Below are positions 10,346 through 21,415 of a DNA stretch of 64,000 nucleotides, one piece after another; the first letter of the stretch is position 1; every line of letters begins with the position of its first letter. A program made the position numbers and the translations under genes. Source of the stretch: Pelobates cultripes (taxonomy: Eukaryota > Chordata > Amphibia > Anura > Pelobatidae); NCBI GenBank assembly GCA_933207985.1, contig OW240913.1, positions 98,243,265 to 98,307,264 on the forward strand, in the 5' to 3' direction. The notes under the pieces are model-generated. The model searched no databases and was not told where the DNA came from. It was given only the letters and a program-made list of their open reading frames with translations.

Positions 10346-10359
10346 ACCTGGCAAGGACC

Positions 10360-11430
10360 TGACTGAATGCAGCAGCTACTGCCCCATTTCGCTCATCAAT
10401 GTAAACTTAAAATTTTTTCAAAGATATTAGCCAATCACCTAAAACCTCTTCTCCAAACACTAATACACACAGACCAATCCGGCTTGTAGCAGGTTGCAAA
10501 GCCAAACATAACACCACCAAAGTGCTGAACCTCATACACATCTCCCAAACTAACCAGAAACAGAGCCTACTACTTTCTGTCTAAGCCGAAAAGGCTTTCG
10601 ACAGAGTGGACTGGACACTGCTAATCAACACTCTCCAAGCCCTAGGTTTCATCCCGAACTGGATGAAATGGATAGGAGCCATTTTTTCCACCCTAACAGC
10701 AAAACTTAGAATCAATAGCCAATTGTCCGAATCAGTGAAAATCAGTAATGGCATGAGACTGGGGTGCCCCCTCTCACCTTTACTATTCATCTTAACCGTA
10801 CAACTCTTTCTGCAAGGCATTAGAGACCACTCAGAAATACACGGTTTCCAAGTCCCACAACAGAAATTCAAGATCTCTGCTTTTGCGGATGATCTTCTAT
10901 TCACTATTACTGACCCGCCACCTCTTTACCCCCACTGCTCAAATACATTTCCACATATAGCAAAATCTCCAACTTTGAGGTCAATCACACCAAAAATGAA
11001 ATACTCCCCCACCCCTGCCAAATTAATAACCACTCACGAACATACCTAAAATCCTCTTACCAATTCACATGGGCTACACAGGACATCACATACCTGGGAG
11101 TCTACTTAACCAGAAATCTTAAACAAACATACAGCCTAAACTTTATGCCACTAATAAAAGAGATCTCACAAGATGGCAAAAGCCATACTTTGGCTGGCTA
11201 TGTAGAATCAACATAATTAAGATGAACAAACTACCTAACTGATTATACTTATTACAAACCCTCCCAGTTGACATATGCCCACTGTTCTTCTCCAAGCTTA
11301 AACACCTCTTCACTTCATTTATCTGGGCCAACAAGCATCCCAGAATAGCATACGCAGTCCTAACCAGACATAAAAACCAAGGAGGATTGGGTCTTCCGCA
11401 CATGGAACCATAGAGCAATAGCACTCACTA
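10360..11430 (+). pseudogene. L1-type reverse transcriptase fragment
   Basis: Motifs in order: AEKAFDRVDW (in a shifted frame at about 10588), LQALGFIPNWMKWIGAIFS, GMRLGCPLSPLLFILTVQLF (L1 GCPLSPLLF box), FKISAFADDLLFTI with the catalytic FADD, then after frame changes ITYLGVYLTRNL, INIIKMNKLP-like LESTLKMNKLPN, FFSKLKHLFTSFIWANKHPR and KNQGGLGLPHM. These follow L1/Tx1 ORF2 from RT to the region before the C-terminal Cys-rich domain. Stops and frameshifts throughout make it inactive. Confidence 0.8.
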
Positions 11431-11604
11431 GAATCTAGGAGTGGACGGCCGATCCACCACTTAAACAATGAGTATACATAGAAAACTCAATGTTCCAATC
11501 ACCTTTCTATACCATCCCATGGCACCATAAAGGGACTCCTCTTGCCACAACATTCCCAGCATCGTACAATCATCCCCACACTATGCATTTGGTCAAGGAT
11601 TATT

Positions 11605-11945
11605 CATTTATTTATTTATTTATTTATTTATTACTGGTATTTATAAAGCGCCAACAGATTCTGCAGCGCTGTATAATTAGTGAAGAACGTACAATATACG
11701 CAGACAAATACAAGAGGTAGAGAGAGCCCTGCCCGTAAGCTGATATCTAGCCATTGTAGCTCTTTATACAAAGTGCTTAGCTAGATGATCCCGTGAGCTT
11801 ACAATCTAAAGGATACAATGGGGATTTGAGACAAGAGGTAGTGGGGGAAATTTGGAGGTGATGGCTAAGAGAGTTAACAGAGAGAAGCAGCTACTGGTAA
11901 AATACAAAGGAAATAAAGAGGTATTTGAGTGAGAATCTCAAACAG
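11605..11945 (-). mobile_element. L2-like 3' tail repeat (SINE-sized) inserted in the L1
   Basis: It begins with (ATTT)n then TATAAAGCGCCAACAGATTC and TGCAGCGCTGTATAATTAG, the reverse complement of the L2 tail seen at 286-540. Further on come GGGCTC-type blocks (GAGAGCCCTGCCCGTAAGC) and GTGAGCTTACAATCTAAAG. The L1 sequence resumes at about 11950. Pieces of the same family lie at 19985-20340 and 44175-44260. Confidence 0.65.
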
Positions 11946-12585
11946 CTGGTGGAACATGCTATAGGAATGCTATAGGAACCTCCCAGATGTTTCTCCACAC
12001 CCTTCCCCACTATACCCACTCGCACATAACCCCAACTTCCTCCTAGGCCTCCAACTACACTTCTTCCAATCATTTCCCCCAACTCAAGAAACAAGATACC
12101 CTATGATCAGCTCCATAACACCCCTAACTACACTCACCAGAATGGACTGTCCTATCAATACACAGCATTTCTGCTACACACAATTGGCTAATTTTCTGGT
12201 TTATGTTCAATGTTGCTGTTCCTAACGTAACTTAAGCAGGCCTACTGAATCCAAGTAAATGACCGGCAGGATACGACAGCCATACAATACTTGTTGATAT
12301 AACAATCACACCAAAAATGAAACCCCCCCCCTGCCAAATCATAGAAATTCTCCACCACCTATACACAATCTCAGGCTATTACCACCAGTACAACTGCTAA
12401 CAAAAAGGAACACTTATGCACTATTCAGAATTTGTAACTATGTTCGTATTGCTTCAATTCCTGTACCTTTTCGTAAGTGCATAACGCATGATACTGATTT
12501 ATCTGATTTTAATGTCACAAAGTGTACCAATGTAATATGCAAAATGAAAATAACAAGAATATTTAAAAAAGAAAAGAAAAAAAAC

Positions 12586-12868
12586 CCCTGTTTTATTAAG
12601 CTAAAGTTATTTTGATGCCTATAGTATCCCTGAAAACAACCTGTCTAATATCATATAGGTCCCTCTGCCAACACCGCTCTGATGCATCATGGCATGTACT
12701 CCACAAGACCTCTGAATGTGACCTGTGGTGTCTGGCACAAAGACATTAGCAGCAGATCCTTTAATTCCTGCAAGAGACCTCCATGGATTGGATTTGTTGC
12801 TCCAGCACTTTGCACAGATATTCACCAGAGCTCTTTGGTCTTTGAAGGTCAAGACCAGGCCTGCCATC
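12586..12868 (-). pseudogene. Tc1-like element copy 2, 3' part
   Basis: The plus strand carries ACACCGCTCTGATGCATCAT and GGCATGTACTCCACAAGACC, which I recognise as the reverse of the 3' coding end of a widespread Tc1-like family; on the minus strand this reads LVPDTTGHIQRSCGVHA and MMHQSGVGRG. The matching 5' end of the same family lies at 13952-14310. The middle with most of the catalytic core is missing and a TG-rich segment sits in its place. Confidence 0.55.
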
Positions 12869-12959
12869 AGAAATGTTGACTCACCGCGAGTCCACCCACA
12901 GGACCCGCCCCTGAGTCCACCCATAGTGCCCAACCAAAAGTCCACCCACAAGACTGTAG

Positions 12960-13250
12960 TGGTTGTGTGTGTGTGTGTAGAGTGAATGCAGAATGTGTGT
13001 AGTGAATGCAGTGTGTTTGTGTAGAAGATGCAGTGGATGCATTTGTGTAGTGGATGTAGTGTGTGTAAAGTGCATGCGGTGTGTGTTTAATGCAGGTGTA
13101 GTGGATACATTGCTTGTGCGTAGTGGATGTAGTGTGTGTAGTGGATGGAGTGTTTGTAGTGGATGCAGTGTGTGTAGTGGATGCAGTGTGTCTGTGTGTA
13201 GTGAATGCAGTGTGTGTGTGATTTTGTAGTAGAGGCAAACTGTGTGAGTA
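12960..13250. repeat. TG-rich minisatellite (GTAGTGGATGCAGTGTGT-like)
   Basis: Degenerate units of about 18-24 bp built around GTGTGTAGTGGATGCAGTG. The long cysteine- or histidine/threonine-rich frames on either strand are by-products of the repeat. Confidence 0.75.
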
Positions 13251-13408
13251 TATATGTGGAGTAGGATAGTGGCTGCATTTTGCGGGGGGAAAAAGTTTTG
13301 TTTTTGTAATTTACCTTTTTTTATAATTAACTTATTAATATATTCACCCCTCCATTACACTCCATGGGGGTCTGGTTGCATTGTGCAGGCTGCCTGGTGC
13401 TGTGTAGG

Positions 13409-13534
13409 GAAGAGGGGGCCCAGCCAACATGATCTTCAGCATTCAGCAGCACCAACTCTCCAAAACCTGGTGTTCACAAGAGTTAGAGAGATCTTCTGAA
13501 AGCTGAAGATCTTGTGTACTGGGCCCCCTCTTCA
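13409..13534. repeat. Spaced inverted repeat, ~33-bp arms
   Basis: The left arm GAAGAGGGGGCCCAGCC.. with ..ATGATCTTCAGC (13409-13441) pairs with GCTGAAGATCTTGTG.. and ..CTGGGCCCCCTCTTC (13502-13534) with a few mismatches across 60 bp of spacer. Confidence 0.7.
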
Positions 13535-13951
13535 CTATACAGAATGCAGGGGGCCCACAAGGGTAGAACTAACATGGAGAGGCCCCAGGTGCAAGAATCG
13601 CCCCTCCCTCACTAGCACAAGTGTGGCCAAAATGTAGATCCCCATCTGTCTTACACATCCTACACTGCTTTGCCAGCTGGGATCTGCAATTTGCCCATCC
13701 TTGCAGGGTCATATTTAGTACTAAGCAGTGTTTGTGTGTTTGAATATAAGTATGTTTTTGTATGTAGTATGTGTGTGAGTTTGTGTAGTGTGTATATACT
13801 ACCACACACTCCGAAACACACACTAATACACATAAACACACACACACATATACACATGAACACACACTGACACACATGCAGATACACAGGTACACACTGA
13901 CATACATGCAAATACACGGATATACACACAGACACACATTGACCTGTCTAT

Positions 13952-14310
13952 CGTGACCAGCATTACATTTTCAGAAATTTGAGCTATGGTAACTTTTCTT
14001 GATTGGATCAGATGGGCTAGTCTTCACTACTCACGTGCATCAACGATCCTTGGGCAGCCATGACCCTGACATCAGTTTATTGGTTGTCCTTCCTTGCATC
14101 ACTTCACTTTTGGTAGGTACAAGTCACTGCATACCAGGAACACCCCACTTGCAATTTTAGATATATTCTGATCAAGTTGTTCAGCCATCACTATTTGGCC
14201 CTTCTCAAAGTCACTCAGATCTTTTCGCTTGCCCATTTTACCTGCTTCCAACACATGAAATTCAAGTGAACTGACTGTTCACTTTCTGCCTAATATAACC
14301 CATCACTTAT
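13952..14310 (-). pseudogene. Tc1-like element copy 2, 5' part (N-terminal DNA-binding domain)
   Basis: The minus strand opens at ATG 14236 with [20 protein letters not shown] and, through stops, reaches CPRIVDARE and RLAHLIQSRKVTIAQISENV. These are the helix-turn-helix segments of a Tc1-type transposase that bind the terminal repeats. The upstream CCTAATATAACCCATCACTT block (plus strand) belongs to the 5' UTR of the family. It is inserted in the copia integrase remnant. Confidence 0.65.
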
Positions 14311-15960
14311 GATCAGTGTATGTCCATACTTCCTTTAGCAATTTACTTTCGATTAACAGACATCTTGCCATTTCAAATAAAGTGCTAAGGTCTCATGTCT
14401 AAACCTTGTTTAGTAGTGACTGAAAACTAACAGCCATGAACGCAGTACCGTTGTCAGATCTTTTACACTTTATTTCCATACAGGGCTGTGTTCGCAAATG
14501 AACTTCTCATTGACTAACAGCCCTCTCATTATTTGGGAATTATAGAAAACACTGTTCCTAGTAGTTATCAGTGAATGAAATTACATATTTGAACTCTTCT
14601 CTAGCTTGTGGTTCTATGGGATTTGCCAAGTCTGTGTGCACCAGTTCTAGTGCTGCTGGGGCTCTGACATCAGACTTATCAATTTTACACTATCCTTAAT
14701 CTTCATTCCTTCTACAACATTATGTAACTTTGCAATGTCATCATACTTATGGTAACCAAAAAATGTATGCCATGTTTAAATATTGTAACATCCATGACTG
14801 CAATCTTCATTTTCAGCAAAGTATTTAATCTATTGTGTTTTTGGAATATGAATTTGATGCTGTTCTTACAAATCAGTTCACTTCTACCTTGTTTAAAGTT
14901 AACTGATATGCTATTTGTATTGCTGCCTCTACAGAGAAGATATCTCGAGGTTATGAAGGTATATCCAACACTTTCTTCAGAGTTGCAAGCATAGGATTTC
15001 CTTTACTGTCAAGCCGTTAAATCTCTGCATCACCTCTCCCCAATGCCACACCTGATGTCTTTTTTCCATCTGCAAACTCTGTAATTTGTTTCTCTAGATT
15101 AAAGGTGTTATCAAAACATTTAAACCTTGTTGCCCCTGTGTTGACCATTATCCCTTTTATTACCAAGCCATCAAGTAGGTAATTTCTGATTTTGAAGACA
15201 TCTGAGTGTCTCTGGTGATCATTATCTGCCTTATTTGACATCATCTCTCTTCTTGCACATACAGTTTGCATCTCTGTGCGGTGGGCTACTACAATAATTA
15301 CACCACTGTGAATGGTTGTTATTTTGACTGTTTGAGCATGCTATGGCACTCTTTGCCAGCAGTTGCAACAAACAATATTAGAGTAATCCTTCATTAAAGA
15401 CCTACGAGTCACATTACTTGCTTTCAAGATTCTATCATCAATTGAGTTCACACAGTATTTCTTAGTATATTCGAAACTTCACAGCTGTGTTTTGAAAGCT
15501 ACAAAAAGTATTTTTCCATAACCCTGCATTATGTGGATGGCAAACTGTTTAAATGATTCAGGGAATCTTCAAAATCATCGCATTCAGCAATCCATCACTT
15601 AAGGTTTCTCCTGCATTTCTTATTGCAAATATATCACAGTTCATCATACTTTCATTAGCACCTTTTTGAAGGGTAGTTAGCTTATGTGCAAGCTATCTAT
15701 TTAGGGTTATCCCTTGCCTGCATAATAATCTGTTTCATCACTTTCCAACAGCTTTCTTCCATCATCAGCTGCCTCCCTCATTTTTAAAGATAATCTTTTG
15801 TCATCTAATAAATTATTTAACTCACCATTTACTTCCTCATACTAATGGTTATCTTCATCCTCATTACTAGGATCATCTTGCTTCACACTGAAAATTTTCT
15901 TTGAGATTCCTCAACCATAGATGTATCTCCCATAGCTTTCAATAATTTTTTTTTTCCAGC
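14300..15960 (-). pseudogene. Ty1/copia gag - protease - integrase remnant
   Basis: Going downstream on the minus strand: a gag C-terminus (LPESFKQFAIHIMQ, then FEYTKKYCVNSIDDRILKAS), a perfect zinc knuckle CNYCSSPPHRDANC (CX2CX4HX4C, about 15260-15303), a protease segment with GIMVNTGATRFKCFD (normally DSGAT; here NTGAT) and FADGKKTSGVALGRGDAEI, and an integrase with LELVHTDLANPIEPQ, EFKYVISFTDNY (about 14561-14600) and CKRSDNGTAFMAV (about 14434-14463), the first two catalytic aspartates of the D,D-35-E core. The order gag-PR-IN ahead of RT is the copia order. Stops and frameshifts are frequent. The protease Asp-to-Asn change alone would inactivate it. Confidence 0.75.
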
Positions 15961-16029
15961 AAAGCCTGCGCTATAGGTTTCCAGCATCCCTACTATCCCC
16001 TAACCTGTTGCAATCTGTGTACTGAGGCT

Positions 16030-16148
16030 AGAATAACTGGAAAGAGGACTAATGGGGAAACATCACCACACACTCAATTAAATATCCGGGGTAACAACAT
16101 TATTTGAACATGAACACTGTTGAGAACACCTTTGGATTGTATATCAAC
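16030..16148 (-). mobile_element. Candidate LTR of the Ty1/copia element, right copy
   Basis: Counterpart of 5930-6064: GTAACAACATTATTTGAACA, GAACACTGTTGAGA and ATATCAACAACC line up with the left copy. It lies upstream (minus strand) of the gag remnant, where the 5' LTR should be. The 3' boundary of the LTR is not resolved. Confidence 0.35.
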
Positions 16149-17480
16149 AACCTCCCTTGCTATTCTCCACACCACCCCCACTACTACTCTTCATTCTCTT
16201 CTTCATAATTCCCCCACCAGTCATATACATTCTTATTCCCTCACTTGTATGGAGTTATTGGTTGTCAGACCTCTTTCCAGGTTGCTAGCAAAGACACATT
16301 TAAAACGGCTCCATTTTGAGTGGTTGTTTTATAATGTCCTCCACAGTTCTCAAGATGAAGTTGTAGCCAACTTATTATTGGAGGTCTCCTACCATCAACT
16401 TGAGATATAATTGCAAACCTTTCAAAATTGCCATTTAAGTTTTCATGTAATATTGGCCTTCAAAGTTCAACACCACACGGTTACTGACCAAGAACACGAG
16501 TTTATCCTAGTTTTTCACTGATAACGCATTGATAAATGGTTTAACTTTGCTAGACACACTGGACATTTACATATAGTACTTCTTAGTAATGGGCAATGCA
16601 GAAGACAAGTGGACATGGTAAAATTACACAGGTGTGTATAATAACATTTAAAGCAATAATTTATTGTTTGTTTTTTACTAAAATGTGAGATTGAGTGTGT
16701 TTTTTTGTTATTGTAAAACTCTATTGTTGGAAAAATATACATTAATGCGTTAGTGGCCTTGAAAAACAATAAATGAACAGTTAACAAAACAAACAAAAAA
16801 CTGAACCTTGTGTAAGAGAAACATACTATTGCCTCTGTGTTCTAAAGAAAATCATAAACTGCTTGACCTTACTTTGTATAGTTTATGTCTCAATTGCATT
16901 GTTTTGCCATATAAAAACACTCCACATCCCTGCATCTTTTATATTACATAATGATTTATGTTTCAGGGGATGCTTTAAATATTTTATACTATTGCATTTT
17001 AAAATCCCTAACTGCAAGTCATGAAAAGAATTTGTTCAACATGTTTACATTATATTATCCCAACCTTATTACACGTTTCTCAAGTGTTTACGATATCAAT
17101 AAATTGACATAATTAAAATTCTTTGTGCTATTATATATAACCTTTTCACACACAGTACCTTTTGTATGTTAAGAGAGGCATAAGCAAGTAGAACTTAAAA
17201 ATAAAAATACTACAAATGTGAAAATAAACAGATTGCTCTATTTCTAAAACACTGCCACAGAACTGGTTTAGACACAATGGCTGGATTCTATTAAAAAAAT
17301 ATCATATTAAATTGGATATCAATTCTCAATAAAATTTACTATATAACGTTTTCACTAAAAGTACTTTCTGTTCAAAAAAAAATATTAGCATAATATTTAT
17401 TTGAAACACGGGATGCATAGCATGCACATAAACTCACAATAAAATGGCAATTGTGTACATAGATTGCTTGTCAGGCAAAC
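16149..17480. other. No recognised features
   Basis: AT-rich, with short unconvincing open frames on both strands. No element termini, RNA gene or conserved coding segment could be supported over about 1.3 kb. Confidence 0.35.
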
Positions 17481-17484
17481 TTAA

Positions 17485-18016
17485 AAAGAACACTATAGGG
17501 TCAGGAACACAAACATGTATTCCTAACCCTATAGTGTTAAAACTACCATCTAGCCCCCCCTTCTCCCCCTTGCCACCTAAATATAGTAAGATATTACCTT
17601 TGTTCAAGTTTGCTGGCTCTGCCCCTGATCTGCCTGCTTGGCTGACATTATCAGAAGTGTTGTTCTTTCCCATATGATTGGCTGAAACTGCCAATGAGGC
17701 AGATCAGGGGCAAAGGCAGTACAAGACAAACACAACCCTGATCAATCAGCATCTCCTCATAGAGATATGTTGAATCAATGCATCTCTTTGAGGAAAGTTC
17801 AACGTCTGCATGCAGAGGGAGGAGACACTGTGCAGCACTTCCCCAAGAAGCACCTCTATAAGCCATATGAGGAGTGGCCAGTGGAGTTATCCCTAGGCTG
17901 TGATGTAAACAGTGCATTTTATCTGAAAAGACTTTACTGCAAAAAGCCTAAAGGGACTGATTATACTGACCAGAACAAATACAATAAATAGTTGTTCTTG
18001 TGACTATATTGTCCCT
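17485..18016. mobile_element. piggyBac-type MITE, TTAA-flanked
   Basis: The element is bounded by TTAA at 17481-17484 and 18017-18020. Its left end AAAGAACACTATAGGGTCAGG and right end GTGACTATATTGTCCCT are related inverted repeats. A hairpin (AACACTATAGGGT..ACCCTATAGTGTT, 17489-17538) lies just inside the left end. Precise TTAA duplications are typical of piggyBac. There is no transposase. Confidence 0.7.
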
Positions 18017-18020
18017 TTAA

Positions 18021-18698
18021 AAACTAAAATTATGTAAATTTACATTTTTTTTTAATTTCCATTATCGATGTATCCTTTACATACATTTTTAGGAAATAAA
18101 AAATGTTATACTGCATATATTACATCTTGCAATATTTCAAATATTTCACATGAAGTCTATAATGGTTGTATAACAGCAAAATATGCTTGGATATATTTGT
18201 AAGATCCATGATTGCATTACTAGCAGAACAGCTTACTAAAATGGTATCATAATGTAAATATAGTGTATGTAATTGAAGATAATGGCCACCTACAAAGGCT
18301 GAAAATGTATGTGTGGGCTCCAGCCTCAAAAAACATTATTGTGTTGATTATAAAAACATTCATCCCAAGTGTCACTATTTAGGAGAAACAGTCCATATTT
18401 CGGGACAAACTCACTCTGTCCCTCTTTTCTATACTAATGTCCATATTTCTAGGGGCTCCATATTGTTGGTGTATCAGAGTGTATAACAGAGCCCCACGGC
18501 ACTAATACTCACAATAATGTGACTTTAAACTCCAATAAATGCATTAAGAAATCAGTCTGTGTAAATAAGATACATTGTTCTTGTTCTAAATTACATTTTA
18601 GTTGCATAAAGTGTTATTAGTAAGTCACCTAAAATTTATCAGAACAGCCCCTCCACTCACACCACTAAAATGAAAGTGTCCCTCTTTTTTCATTTGAC
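18021..18698. other. No recognised features
   Basis: AT-rich. The GTCCCTCTTTT blocks near 18417 and 18678 suggest an old dispersed repeat, but no termini are visible. Confidence 0.35.
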
Positions 18699-19207
18699 AA
18701 GTTGGAAGGTTTTTAAAAATAGGGAGTGTATTGGGATGTCCCTTTTGCCCAAATGAGTACTCTAGGACTAATGCACCAGGTAAGAATATGCATTAGCCAG
18801 CATTTCATAGGTTTCTTCATCGACTAGTAGTCACTCAGCAATCACAATGTTCTCCAGGCATGGGCTGGTACACTGGGATATTTCCCAGTTGACTAATGCT
18901 TCTGTGGTTGACGAGGCTGCCACATTATGTGATATTTACAAATGACTGCAGTAAGTTGGAAGGTTTGTAAAAATAGGGAGTGTATTGGGATGTCCCTTTT
19001 GCCCTATATGAGTACTCTAGGACTAATGCACCAGGTAAGAATATGCATTAGCCAGCATTTCATAGGTTTCTTCATCGACTAGTAGTCACTCAGCAATCAC
19101 AATGTTCTCCAGGCATGGGCTGGTACACTGGGATATTTCCCAGTTGACTAATGCTTCTGTGGTTGACAAGGCTGCCACATTATGAGATATTTACAAATGA
19201 CTGCAGT
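18699..19207 (+). repeat. 254-bp tandem duplication (two nearly identical units)
   Basis: Units 18699-18952 and 18953-19207 both start AAGTTGGAAGGTTT and end AATGACTGCAGT. Differences are few (for example TTTTTAAAAA against TTTGTAAAAA, GACGAGG against GACAAGG, CCAAAT against CTATAT). High identity points to a recent duplication. Neither unit codes. Confidence 0.9.
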
Positions 19208-19984
19208 CTGAAATTAGACAAATGGGGAAATACCCGTTTCCTGGGTATGACCCGTTCAAGCTCCCCTTACCGTTTGGAAGGAAGGAATGAGCTGACATTT
19301 TTAGCCCATTTGTAGATGTTAAATGAGTTTCATGGATTACTAGCAGATAAATTAATTGCACTACTGGCTGGTAATAATTGAAAATGATAGTTAGTGAGGC
19401 TTAATTAATTAAATTTGAGTTCACAAAATAAATGAAAGTAAAAACATATGTATACTATTTTGGGAGTAAGGGGGTTAATTGCTATTGATGTGTTTATATC
19501 TTGCAACAGACTCTAGCACTGTATATAGATAACTTAATTAAAAAAAATACTTTTGTGCATCATCTAAATATCTCAAGTAGAAATTCTGGAAAAATCCACC
19601 TTGGGCACCGTCATTCCAGGAAAAGACGCCTATGTTGAAATAACCAAGAAAGAGTGGTGAGTGGAAGAACCGAACAGTGGAAAGCGTTAGATAAAGAGAT
19701 TTTCAGGACTTTAGGCTAGGGGAGAGTCACAGGGTAATAAATTCCGTAACAAAAATCCTGCAGATGAGAGTTGTTGTGTGGTTTTGAAATCCAAAAGTGT
19801 TAATAAGGTCAACAAAAGAAGCAGTGTGAATAGAGAATAAAAGTAAGATAAGAACCAGAAAAACACAGTGTCACAAAGTCCAAGGTTGTAGACAATTTAA
19901 AGAAGAAGAGGAGATGGGTCAACGATATCAAAGGCAGCAGAGCGGTCAAGGATAAATAAGAGAGAATAATGACCTCTAGATTTC
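19208..19984. other. No gene recognised
   Basis: AT-rich. The right half (GATATCAAAGGCAGCAGAGC, AGAGAGAATAATGACC) resembles dispersed repeat sequence adjoining the L2-like tail, but I cannot assign it. Confidence 0.3.
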
Positions 19985-20340
19985 TCGTGTATCTATTATT
20001 AGCATTTATATAATGCCAACATATTCTGCAGCACCCAACAATTATAATTTAAAGAATATTACAATTACAATTAAAGAATATTTAGAGTTGTAGGTTGTCC
20101 TGCTCAATCAGGTTTACAATCTACAATGATTTTAGGTAGACATACCATATTTTTCCGTGTATAAGACTATGTTTGTTTCTAAAAAAACAAATTATCTAAA
20201 ATTGGGTTGAAGAAAAAATAGGGGTCATCTTATACATGGGGCGTCTTATACACAGAAAAATACGGTATATCTTTAGGTGTCTTGCCCATAGACACTTACT
20301 GATAAGGTGGTGTGACAGGGATTTAAACCTCAGTGGCTGG
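19985..20340 (-). mobile_element. L2-like tail repeat split by a small MITE
   Basis: TTAGCATTTATATAATGCC and ATATTCTGCAGCACCCAAC match the reverse L2-like tail at 11605-11945. The same family seems to resume after the MITE (GTGTCTTGCCCATAGACACT). The gypsy coding region abuts on the right. Confidence 0.5.
20142..20268. mobile_element. Small palindromic MITE with 26-bp TIRs
   Basis: The left end ATACCATATTTTTCCGTGTA.. (20142-20167) is, but for two mismatches, the reverse complement of the right end ..TACACAGAAAAATACGGTAT (20243-20268). The 127-bp element has no coding capacity. The superfamily (ISL2EU-like or hAT-like) is unclear. Confidence 0.7.
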
Positions 20341-21415
20341 GGCACAGATGGCTGCTACCTCCTCTATTCTCTGGTGATAGGGTTTGAGCATGTTCACATG
20401 GAGCATGCGTCGTTTCCCTACCCCAGAGCACGGGCCGATCACATAAGTGGTGTCACATCTCTGTTCTACCACTTGGTATGGGCCCTGCCAGGTGGCCTGT
20501 AGCTTGTCTGTGCGGACAGGTTTCAAAATTAGAACTTTCTGTCCCACCTGAAAGCTACGGTCTCTGGCTCCCCTATTGTACCACCGGCGCTGTTGCCGCT
20601 GAGCCGCTCGGAGGTTCTCCTGTACGGTTTGGGTTAGAGCCTCCAAGCGGTCCCGGAACTCCAGCACGTATGGCACAATGGAGACTCCATCTGCACTGCT
20701 CCCCCCCTCCCAATGTTCTCTAATTAAGTCTAGGGGTCCCCTCACCCGTCTCCCAAACAATAACTCAAACGGAGAGAAGCCGGTAGATTCCTGTGGCACT
20801 TCTCGATACGCAAAAAGCAGATGGGGTAAAAACCTCTCCCAGTCTTTATGGGACTCCCCAAATGTCCTGAGCATCTGCTTCAAGGTACCGTTAAAGCGCT
20901 CACACAACCCATTGGACTGCGGGTGATAGGCAGAATTTACAATTGGCTTAATGCCACATAACTTCCATAGCTGGTGGGTCACTTCGGCTGTAAATTGGGT
21001 CCCCCTATCCGAAATTATCTCTTGGGGAAATCCCATCCTGGAAAATATCTTCATCATAGCTTCGGCTACCGTTTCTGCTTGTATATTGGAAAGGGCTATA
21101 GCCTCCGGGTACCGGGTGGCATAATCTACAATGGTCAGAATATACCGCTTGCCGGAAGGGCTAGGCTTGGACAGTGGTCCTACTATATCCACTGCTACTC
21201 TGCTAAAAGGGTTCTTCAATAATGGGAAGGGGGCACAATTTCGCTTTGTGGCGTTCACCCCTTTTTCCCACTCTCTGACAAATGTCACATGTCTGACAAT
21301 ACTGTCTCACATCTCTAGATATACCTGGCCAGAAAAATGCATGTGTCAATCTGTACCTCGTTCTTGTCATCCCTAAATACCCAGACAGCGGAATATCGTG
21401 GGCAATTCTAAGCAA
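20323..21415 (-). pseudogene. Gmr1-like Ty3/gypsy integrase (frameshifted)
   Basis: Integrase inserts retrotransposon cDNA into the genome. The N-terminal zinc domain reads HDIPLSGYLGMTRTRYRL with CQTCDICQRV; the second His of the HHCC set is Tyr here. The catalytic core follows: PFSRVAVDIVGPLSKP (D), EIISDRGTQFTAEVTHQLWK (D) and NSAYHPQSNGLCERFNGTLK (E). The C-terminus has the gypsy GPY/F motif (TWQGPYQVVEQR) and a stop at 20323. Two lesions break the frame: an extra T near 21205 between EEPF and SRVA, and a 10-bp tandem duplication at 21402-21421 at the join with gag-PR. No RT or RNase H follows; the sequence downstream is a repeat, so the 3' half is missing. Confidence 0.85.

Larger units (their letters stand above)
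10355..12585 (+). mobile_element. L1/Tx1-type LINE, RT to 3' end
   Basis: The element enters in the RT (CSSYCPISLINV-like, then KIFSKILANHLKPLLQTLIH, TDQSGL) and runs to an A-rich tail (AAAGAAAAGAAAAAAAACC) near 12585. It is split by a reverse-oriented L2-like tail repeat at 11605-11945. Strand is opposite to the neighbouring CR1. Its 5' two thirds are missing, as is usual for L1. Confidence 0.75.
12869..13951. mobile_element. TG-rich segment inside Tc1 copy 2 (possible hAT-type insert)
   Basis: It starts CAGGCCTGCCATCAGAAATG, which looks like a hAT terminal repeat. It holds a TG-rich minisatellite (12960-13250), a spaced inverted repeat (13409-13441 against 13502-13534) and a TG-to-CA switching tract (13725-13935). 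No matching right terminus or target duplication was found, so its status as a single insertion is inferred from the Tc1 halves on both sides. Confidence 0.4.

Noticed and set aside
12867..13278. His/Thr-rich and Cys/Val-rich frames
   Set aside because: Products of the TG-rich minisatellite in different frames.
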